From assembly GCA_009929095.1 (NCBI GenBank), contig SABF01000135.1, forward strand, positions 1-5,078: a stretch of DNA of 5,078 nucleotides. Reading direction: 5' to 3'. The notes under the pieces were generated by a model. It was not told where the DNA came from. It did no database searches and saw only the letters and a program-made list of their open reading frames with translations. The number at the start of each line of letters is the position of its first letter. The first letter of the stretch is position 1. The position numbers were made by a program, and so were the translations under genes. Shown in pieces: positions 1 through 4,369 of this stretch. The DNA is from Erysipelotrichia bacterium. GTDB lineage: Bacteria; Bacillota_I; Bacilli_A; Erysipelotrichales; Erysipelotrichaceae.

Positions 1-573
1 GATCTGCACAATCATATAGAAACCATTTATCAGTGCATAGTACAGGGAAATGATGAGGAAGCCCTGCGGTATTGTGAACAGCTGCGAACTCCAGCCGGTC
101 AGATATCACAGACACCCTGGACCGGCAACAAAACTACGGACTGCCTGATCAGCAGCAAGCTGGCCATGGCTGAACAGAAACAGATCAGGACGGCTGTAAA
201 TATTGAGTATCCACATAATACCAATATTCGAAATGCTGACCTGACCGCTATTTTAGGCAATCTATTGGACAATGCGATTGAGGCGGCCAGTCAAGCGCCG
301 GAGAATCTTCGCTTTATCCGCCTTACAATCCGGAGAATTAATGACATGCTTATCATCAAAGTAGAAAACGGATATGGTGTCACTCCCAAACAGGAGAATG
401 GAACACTGGTTACTTCAAAGACAGATGCAGCATTTCACGGCTGGGGTCTGAAAAGCGCACAGACCGCAGCAGACCGCTGCAGCGGAACGATTACCACTAA
501 TTATAAAGATGGAGTATTCCAGTCAATCGCAACCCTGTCGTTCCAGCCAGTACGGATTGAATCGCTGAACTGA
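1..573 (+). CDS. GHKL-family sensor histidine kinase, C-terminal part (5' end outside window)
   Basis: This is the cytoplasmic kinase end of an AgrC/ComD-like membrane sensor. It would autophosphorylate on histidine and pass phosphate to a response regulator, usually of the LytTR type and probably encoded outside this window. The frame is open from base 1 to the TGA at 571-573, giving 190 visible residues. The fragment opens with DLHNHIETI, the end of the usual RHDxxNH dimerisation motif, so the phosphoacceptor histidine probably lies one codon before the window. TGNKTTD follows at about residue 44. The ATP-binding N box NLLDNAIEA is at 87-95 and the G box HGWGLKS at 146-152, as in active members of the family. 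The ATG at 166 is internal (residue 56) and is not the start. The sensor membrane domain is unseen, so its ligand is unknown; a peptide signal is typical of the family. A membrane-protein and ABC-transporter cluster follows on the same strand. Confidence 0.9.
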   Translation, partial: DLHNHIETIYQCIVQGNDEEALRYCEQLRTPAGQISQTPWTGNKTTDCLISSKLAMAEQKQIRTAVNIEYPHNTNIRNADLTAILGNLLDNAIEAASQAPENLRFIRLTIRRINDMLIIKVENGYGVTPKQENGTLVTSKTDAAFHGWGLKSAQTAADRCSGTITTNYKDGVFQSIATLSFQPVRIESLN

Positions 574-714
574 ATCAAAAACCTGTACCCTCCTTCTGAC
601 AGAACAGCTGATTTTTCACGGTCAAAAACATACCATTAGCGGACATTCACGCAGACGGGTGAAATCTGATGCATGCTTGTACTGCACAGGTATTCCTGCT
701 GCTTGAAGAAATTC

Positions 715-720
715 AGGAGG
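715..720 (+). promoter_or_regulatory. Ribosome binding site that decides the start of the small membrane protein
   Basis: AGGAGG lies 8 nt before the ATG at 729. It is the best Shine-Dalgarno match in the window and favours 729 over the in-frame ATG at 669. The earlier ATG has only a weaker GGGTGA at 657-662 and would add 20 residues. Confidence 0.7.
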
Positions 721-728
721 TATTGTTC

Positions 729-899
729 ATGCGTCATTTCTATTTTCGCTTGGCTCTTGGCATTGTGTTTCTGGGCTGCATGATCTACTGTTTCGCAATC
801 ACAAATATCAAATTGGCTCTGATGTATCTCTTATTCAGCGCCGCGCTTCTGTTTTCAGCCTATACACTCCGGAAGAAAGATGCGAATCATCAGAGGTAA
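729..899 (+). CDS. Small two-span membrane protein of unknown function
   Basis: The product has 56 residues and I do not recognise its family. Two hydrophobic segments are visible, at about residues 8-25 and 28-47. Basic ends (RHFYFR at the N terminus, RKKDANHQR at the C terminus) predict a hairpin with both termini in the cytoplasm. There is no signal-peptidase site and no double-glycine leader, so it is unlikely to be a secreted peptide precursor. The start at 729 rests on an AGGAGG 8 nt upstream; a start at 669 would give 76 residues. The stop (TAA, 897-899) overlaps the ribosome binding site of the ABC ATPase gene, so the two are probably translated together. By position it may be an accessory or immunity subunit of the transporter; that role is inference only. 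Confidence 0.65.
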   Translation: MRHFYFRLALGIVFLGCMIYCFAITNIKLALMYLLFSAALLFSAYTLRKKDANHQR

Positions 900-905
900 T
901 TTGCG

Positions 906-1502
906 ATGGACAGCAGAACACTTCTTTCCATCGATCATCTGAATGTCTGGTACACTGCAGATCATCCTGTCCTATCCGACTTTTCACTGGAGCTAAAGTC
1001 AAATGAAATCATCGGGCTGATCGGAATGAATGGAGCCGGAAAGACAACCTTCATTAAAACTCTGTCCGGTCTACTGACTGGCTGGCATCTCGACAGAGCA
1101 GTATGGAATGGTCAGCCATTCTCCTTTCGAGATAAAGCATTCAAGCAGAACAGATATATTGTATTTGCGGAAGATCGATCCTTTCAATACTTCACCTTTC
1201 AGGGATACCTGGCATACGCAGCGGATTCCTATGGTATTCCTCTGCCGGATGTATCTGAACTGATACAGGGATTTCATTTTGAGGAATTTACTCATATTCT
1301 GCTCAAGGAACTATCAACCGGCAATCTGAAAAAAGTATTTCTGATTACTGCATTTGCTCTGAAACCAAAACTGCTTCTGCTTGATGAACCTGTAAACGGA
1401 CTCGATTTTCAAAGTACGGAATTTCTGTATCATCTTATAACCGGATTAAGCAGTATGGAACGCTTCTCTTTTCTTCTCATATCCTGGAAAGCATCTGCCT
1501 GA
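906..1502 (+). CDS. ABC transporter ATP-binding protein, truncated by a frameshift
   Basis: This is the nucleotide-binding subunit that would power the permease encoded next. The 198-residue product has Walker A GMNGAGKTT at 40-48, a variant signature LSTGN at 136-140 (canonical LSGGQ), Walker B LLLLDEP at 156-162 with catalytic Glu161, and D-loop NGLD at 164-167. The Q-loop position reads FAED, with Glu instead of Gln, as happens in BcrA/NatA-like ATPases. AGAGGT at 892-897 overlaps the previous stop and precedes the ATG by 8 nt. After about residue 185 the family resemblance is lost (FLLISWKASA, then TGA at 1500-1502). The switch-histidine segment SSHIL instead appears in the -1 frame. As read, the protein lacks its H-loop and would probably not hydrolyse ATP normally. 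A sequencing error, a real mutation and translational frameshifting are all possible. Restoring the frame gives about 236 residues, a normal length. Confidence 0.85.
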   Translation: MDSRTLLSIDHLNVWYTADHPVLSDFSLELKSNEIIGLIGMNGAGKTTFIKTLSGLLTGWHLDRAVWNGQPFSFRDKAFKQNRYIVFAEDRSFQYFTFQGYLAYAADSYGIPLPDVSELIQGFHFEEFTHILLKELSTGNLKKVFLITAFALKPKLLLLDEPVNGLDFQSTEFLYHLITGLSSMERFSFLLISWKASA

Positions 1503-1615
1503 CTTCTGATCGTGTTCTTGTTCTGAATGGCGGCAGGATCAGTCAGACATTTGTCAGCGGGGAAATCACAGCTGAAAATATCCGGGAGGTACTGACCAAT
1601 GCTGAAACATGTTAG
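1463..1615 (+). pseudogene. Out-of-frame C-terminal tail of the ABC ATPase
   Basis: Read in the frame of position 1463, this stretch gives LLFSSHILESI, then TSDRVLVLNGGRI, and ends at TAG 1613-1615. These are the beta strand, switch histidine (H-loop) and DRVxxLxxGRI tail expected after the Walker B and D-loop of an ABC ATPase. It has no start of its own. It would join the upstream frame if one base were restored between about 1461 and 1466, or by a -1 slip on the TTTT at 1469-1472. The tail overlaps the permease start by 17 bp, the coupled arrangement expected of a full-length gene. Confidence 0.8.
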
Positions 1616-2816
1616 TGCACTTTTTAAACAGTTCTTCGGTGTTCGATATGAAAGCAGCATCAAGAGTCTTCTGATTGCCGCCATTATATATACTGCGGCT
1701 TCTTCGGCAGAGTTGCAGATTCCGATTGCACCGTTTATTCTCTATCTGACTTCAGTCTTCTTTACTGCCGGTATCATGTGGCAGCTGCTGACTGGAAAAC
1801 GACAGATAGAAGCGATGCAGGGAATGCTTATTCTGCCGTTTGATAATCGCAGTTTTGTCTTTCCCTATGTTTTTGTTTTAGGAATGCATACCCTGATTGT
1901 CAGAACACTGCCGATCTGGGCACTGTTTTATTCTGCCGCCTCCTGGAATGCACAGGAAATCTTTCTTTCGGTTTTCTGCGGCATAATGGCATGCATGGCA
2001 GCGGCGGCGTGGTATCTGATGTTCCGAAAAGGACAGATTGCAGTCCCGGTTCTATGGGGTGCCGGATTGCTAGCCATAATTCTGCTTGTACGCCAATGGA
2101 CAGCTGTTTTGACTGCGTCGATTGTGAGTCTTGCGGCCGCAGTGCTGTATCTGACTTTTGCGGATGCTTATGATTTCTACAGTGCTGATGCTACTAAAAA
2201 GACCGTCCGGCATACAAGCCAAACGGGCAGTGTATTTATTTATTTCCTGCGCTATCTGATGACGAACAAGAGTTATCTGATCAACTCTGCAGGTCTTTGT
2301 GCAATTGCCTGTTTCCTGCCAAAGCTGCTGGGAGAATTCCATGGACTGAATCTGTTCCCTGTCGGACTTGCACTTCTCCTTCTGAATACCCCGATCTGTA
2401 CACTGCTGTCCAGTGATCCCGACCTGGAACAGGCGGTCCGAATTCTTCCCGGACAGGCAGATAAATTTTTGATAAAGTACGGTCTGTTTATTTTTTCTGT
2501 CAGTGCAATCACTGCCGCTGTCTATCTGTGCAGCTGGCAGATGACAGAAGGCGGAATCGGGCCAGAGCATGTTGGAATGCTGTTTCTGTTTGCCATGCAA
2601 AGCGGCATTCTGTCAGCCATGCTTGAATGGAAATATCCGCTTCGCAGCTGGAAAACAGAAAGTGATCTGTGGCATCATCCTCGCAAGTACATTGTTCCAA
2701 TCGGAATGCTGCTGATGGCTGCCATTGTCAGTGTCTATCCATTTGTTTTGTGGATATGGTCTGCTGTTATTCTAGCTGAATGCTGTGCTCTGCTCTATGC
2801 TGCAGGAAGAGAATGA
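1599..2816 (+). CDS. ABC transporter permease, about 12 membrane spans, substrate unknown
   Basis: The product is a 405-residue integral membrane protein and the likely channel partner of the preceding ATPase. Hydrophobic segments fall at about residues 23-39, 43-63, 86-112, 119-141, 147-164, 167-189, 226-242, 250-271, 288-311, 324-343, 364-382 and 384-403. A hydrophilic stretch at about 191-215 (containing YDFYSADATKK) divides the protein into two halves of about six spans each. There is no cleavable signal peptide and no large extracellular domain of the MacB/FtsX kind. GGGAGGT at 1584-1590 precedes the ATG by 8 nt. The length is close to that of EcsB (about 408 residues), but I see no motif that confirms the family. 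Bacteriocin or peptide export, or self-immunity, is suggested only by the kinase and ABC context. It is intact despite the broken ATPase upstream. Confidence 0.8.
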   Translation: MLKHVSALFKQFFGVRYESSIKSLLIAAIIYTAASSAELQIPIAPFILYLTSVFFTAGIMWQLLTGKRQIEAMQGMLILPFDNRSFVFPYVFVLGMHTLIVRTLPIWALFYSAASWNAQEIFLSVFCGIMACMAAAAWYLMFRKGQIAVPVLWGAGLLAIILLVRQWTAVLTASIVSLAAAVLYLTFADAYDFYSADATKKTVRHTSQTGSVFIYFLRYLMTNKSYLINSAGLCAIACFLPKLLGEFHGLNLFPVGLALLLLNTPICTLLSSDPDLEQAVRILPGQADKFLIKYGLFIFSVSAITAAVYLCSWQMTEGGIGPEHVGMLFLFAMQSGILSAMLEWKYPLRSWKTESDLWHHPRKYIVPIGMLLMAAIVSVYPFVLWIWSAVILAECCALLYAAGRE

Positions 2817-2820
2817 AACC

Positions 2821-2834
2821 GCACTTTCTAGTGC
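2821..2834. terminator. Short hairpin between convergent genes, possible bidirectional terminator
   Basis: GCACT-TTCT-AGTGC forms a 5-bp stem with a 4-nt loop in the junction of the permease and the serine dehydratase, whose stop codons are only 11 bp apart. It overlaps the last codons of the minus-strand gene. Neither side carries a proper T-run (TTCTTC on the plus side), so termination would be weak. Confidence 0.3.
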
Positions 2835-4039
2835 TTCTTCGCTTCCTGATATTCCATGGCCAAACCGCCCTCAGATGTTTCCTTGAGCTGCAGAGGAATC
2901 TGATCGCCGGTCTGCTTCATAGTGTCTACTACCATATCAAAGGAAATAATATGTTTTTTAATATGTGACATATACCTGGCTAGCAGAGCCGCATCTCTTG
3001 CACGCAGAATGCCCATGGCATTTCTTTCAATACAGGGAATCATTACATAGCCAAGCACTGGATCGCAGGTTAATCCGAGATTGTGTTCCATACCGATTTC
3101 AGCAGCGTATTCAATCTGCGGAATACTTTCATCTTCCAGAAATGCCCATGCGGCACTGGCCATAGATACTGCTGTACCCACTTCGGCCTGGCAGCCGCCT
3201 ACCGCACCGGAGATTGTTGCATTGGCTTTGATAAGATTGCCAAACAATCCCCCTACTGCAAGCGCATCTATTAATTCCTTCTCCGGTACATTGCGCTTGA
3301 TGACGCAGTAATACACCAGGGCCGCAAGGACACCGCATGATCCAAGAGTAGGAGCAGTGACACAGGTGTGGCCGGCCGCATTTTCCTCAGCTGCCGCATA
3401 GGCATATGCCATTAGTTCCAACCTTGTCTGTTCCGCCGGATCATGATCATTCAGTGCCTGCAGCACAAGCTGTCTTGCACTGCGTTTCATGGTCAGTTTT
3501 CCTGGAAGCAGCCCTTCTTCACTTAAGCCCCTCTGAACACATGCCACTTCCGCATCAATGATTGTCTTGAGATGCTGAGGCAGATCCGGTTCATGATTGT
3601 AGATATATTCCTGAATTGTCCATTTCTTCCTGGCAAGAAGACGCTGAATTTCCTGAAAGCTTTTCTCCGGATATACTTCATCATTCCAGTTCAGCTGCAG
3701 TTCCTTTATCTGAAGACTGCCGCCGCCAATGGAAAAAACAGTCCACTGATGCTGAAGAACATGCTGCTCATTATAGGATTTGAGATAAAAGCCGTTTGGA
3801 AATTTCTCCGGCCAGTCAAGCGAAAACTTTACCTCTGTACTGCCCGGCAGTGTATCTTTGATGATGGCATCTGTATTATGACCTTTTCCAGTCAGTGACA
3901 GTGAGCCGAACAGTTCCGCTTCATAATATGGATATGGTCCGTACTCCTTGATAAACAGCCGGCAAGCTCGCTCTGGTGCCAGTGTATGTGAACTGCTTGG
4001 GCCTCTTCCAACTTTATATAATTCTTTGATTGACTGCAT
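2828..4039 (-). CDS. sdaA: L-serine ammonia-lyase, iron-sulfur-dependent, single-chain
   Basis: The enzyme deaminates L-serine to pyruvate and ammonium in the cytoplasm using a 4Fe-4S cluster (EC 4.3.1.17). The 403 residues hold a beta domain (about 1-145) with GPSSSHT (13-19), GSLSLTGKGHNTD (45-57) and FSIGGG (102-107). An alpha domain (about 155-395) follows with EENAAG (218-223), TAPTLGSCG (228-236), ISGAVGGCQAEVG (276-288), GMEHNLGLTCDPV (316-328) and IPCIERN (334-340). Cluster ligands are predicted at Cys283, Cys325 and Cys336, matching the spacing in E. coli SdaA. Many Firmicutes split the enzyme into SdaAA and SdaAB; here the domains are fused in beta-alpha order as in E. coli. It is about 50 residues shorter than the E. 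coli enzyme, mostly in the beta domain. E. coli TAPTNGACG reads TAPTLGSCG here, and the C terminus (QEAKKH) has no cysteine. GAAAGGA at 4047-4053 sets the start. Confidence 0.94.
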   Translation of the reverse strand: MQSIKELYKVGRGPSSSHTLAPERACRLFIKEYGPYPYYEAELFGSLSLTGKGHNTDAIIKDTLPGSTEVKFSLDWPEKFPNGFYLKSYNEQHVLQHQWTVFSIGGGSLQIKELQLNWNDEVYPEKSFQEIQRLLARKKWTIQEYIYNHEPDLPQHLKTIIDAEVACVQRGLSEEGLLPGKLTMKRSARQLVLQALNDHDPAEQTRLELMAYAYAAAEENAAGHTCVTAPTLGSCGVLAALVYYCVIKRNVPEKELIDALAVGGLFGNLIKANATISGAVGGCQAEVGTAVSMASAAWAFLEDESIPQIEYAAEIGMEHNLGLTCDPVLGYVMIPCIERNAMGILRARDAALLARYMSHIKKHIISFDMVVDTMKQTGDQIPLQLKETSEGGLAMEYQEAKKH

Positions 4040-4046
4040 ATAAAAA

Positions 4047-4053
4047 TCCTTTC
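4047..4053 (-). promoter_or_regulatory. Ribosome binding site of the serine dehydratase
   Basis: On the minus strand GAAAGGA lies 7 nt before the ATG at 4039-4037. It supports this start, which also places the conserved GPSSSHT motif at the expected distance from the N terminus. Confidence 0.6.
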
Positions 4054-4071
4054 ATGGATGCTGCAAGAGTA

Positions 4072-4101
4072 ATTATACAAAGAGTCTGGTCCCATCCTCA
4101 A
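4072..4101 (-). promoter_or_regulatory. Sigma-A-type promoter of the serine dehydratase
   Basis: On the minus strand, TTGAGG (4101-4096, four of six consensus bases) is followed after 18 nt by a perfect TATAAT (4077-4072). An A-rich tract, AAAAAAACAAAT, just upstream (about 4108-4119) resembles an UP element. Transcription would begin near 4065, giving a leader of about 25 nt that contains the ribosome binding site. The serine dehydratase therefore probably has its own transcript rather than depending on read-through from the EAL gene. Confidence 0.6.
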
Positions 4102-4108
4102 TTAGGAT
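4094..4108. promoter_or_regulatory. Inverted repeat overlapping the -35 box, candidate operator
   Basis: ATCCT-CAATT-AGGAT is a perfect 5-bp dyad with a 5-nt centre and covers the predicted -35 hexamer of the serine dehydratase promoter, where a repressor could block polymerase. On the plus strand it is followed by a T-rich run (to 4118), so it also resembles a weak terminator, but no plus-strand gene ends here. Confidence 0.3.
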
Positions 4109-4135
4109 TTGTTTTTTTAGTCCCTGATGTCAGAA

Positions 4136-4160
4136 CAGGATGCGATCCTGCTCATGCAGG
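4136..4160. repeat. Overlapping inverted repeats upstream of the serine dehydratase promoter
   Basis: CAGGAT-GCG-ATCCTG (4136-4150) is a perfect 6-bp dyad. Its right arm also takes part in CCTGC-TCAT-GCAGG (4147-4160), so only one of the two can form at a time. The pentamer AGGAT/ATCCT is shared with the dyad over the -35 box, with centres 42 bp apart, but its half-sites are in the opposite order. Regulatory function is inference. Confidence 0.35.
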
Positions 4161-4281
4161 AAACCTTTGTAAAAGGAATTCTTTTCAATGAAATCTCATG
4201 ATCGATAGATTTGATTCTGACTGATTTACTTCATTTGATTCAGTTTAAATTGCAAGCACATGATGCAGAAGAAGAAACTCT

Positions 4282-4305
4282 GCAGATATCATGCATGACA
4301 TCTGC
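4282..4305 (-). terminator. Hairpin downstream of the EAL-receiver gene, probable terminator
   Basis: About 65 nt after the stop of the EAL-receiver gene, the minus-strand RNA can fold GCAGAUGUCA-UGCA-UGAUAUCUGC into a 10-bp stem with one G-U pair and a 4-nt loop. A moderately U-rich stretch (GAGUUUCUUCUUCU) follows after one base. On the plus strand the same G-U pair becomes an A-C mismatch, so the fold is best on the minus strand. The tail is not a clean U-run, so an operator or a processed 3' end remains possible. Confidence 0.45.
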
Positions 4306-4369
4306 CTGATCCCTGCTCATACTCATAGCATGAACTATTATCGTATCGATGATTCTTTCTATCGATTGA

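Larger units (their letters stand above)
4040..4369. other. Gene-free region between the EAL-receiver gene and the serine dehydratase
   Basis: This stretch of 330 nt has no convincing coding sequence; the short open frames across it lack ribosome sites and recognisable motifs. From the minus-strand upstream side it holds the end of the EAL-receiver transcript with a hairpin (4282-4305), an AT-rich part with ATTTGATTC repeated at 4209-4217 and 4233-4241, a cluster of short dyads (4124-4176), an A-tract, and the serine dehydratase promoter and leader. I recognise no known riboswitch in it. Confidence 0.6.

Noticed and set aside
604..651. Possible LytTR-type direct repeats (ACAGCTGAT, ACCATTAGC, ACATTCACG)
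   Set aside because: Spacings do not fit the usual 21-22 bp period and matches to the consensus are poor, so this is no better than chance.
669..728. N-terminal extension MHACTAQVFLLLEE of the small membrane protein
   Set aside because: The upstream ATG has only a weak GGGTGA site, whereas the ATG at 729 has a perfect AGGAGG at good spacing. The extension is kept only as an alternative.
2070..2600. Long open frame on the minus strand opposite the permease
   Set aside because: It has no recognisable motif and lies entirely inside a well-supported membrane protein gene on the other strand; it is rich in Cys, Gln and Ser, as expected of an antisense shadow.
3572..3898. 108-codon plus-strand open frame inside the serine dehydratase gene
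   Set aside because: It lies opposite conserved serine dehydratase sequence, has no ribosome site of note and no domain signature.
4094..4118. Plus-strand terminator formed by ATCCT-CAATT-AGGAT and the following T-run
   Set aside because: The stem is only 5 bp and no plus-strand gene ends upstream of it. The T-run is better explained as the A-tract upstream element of the minus-strand promoter.
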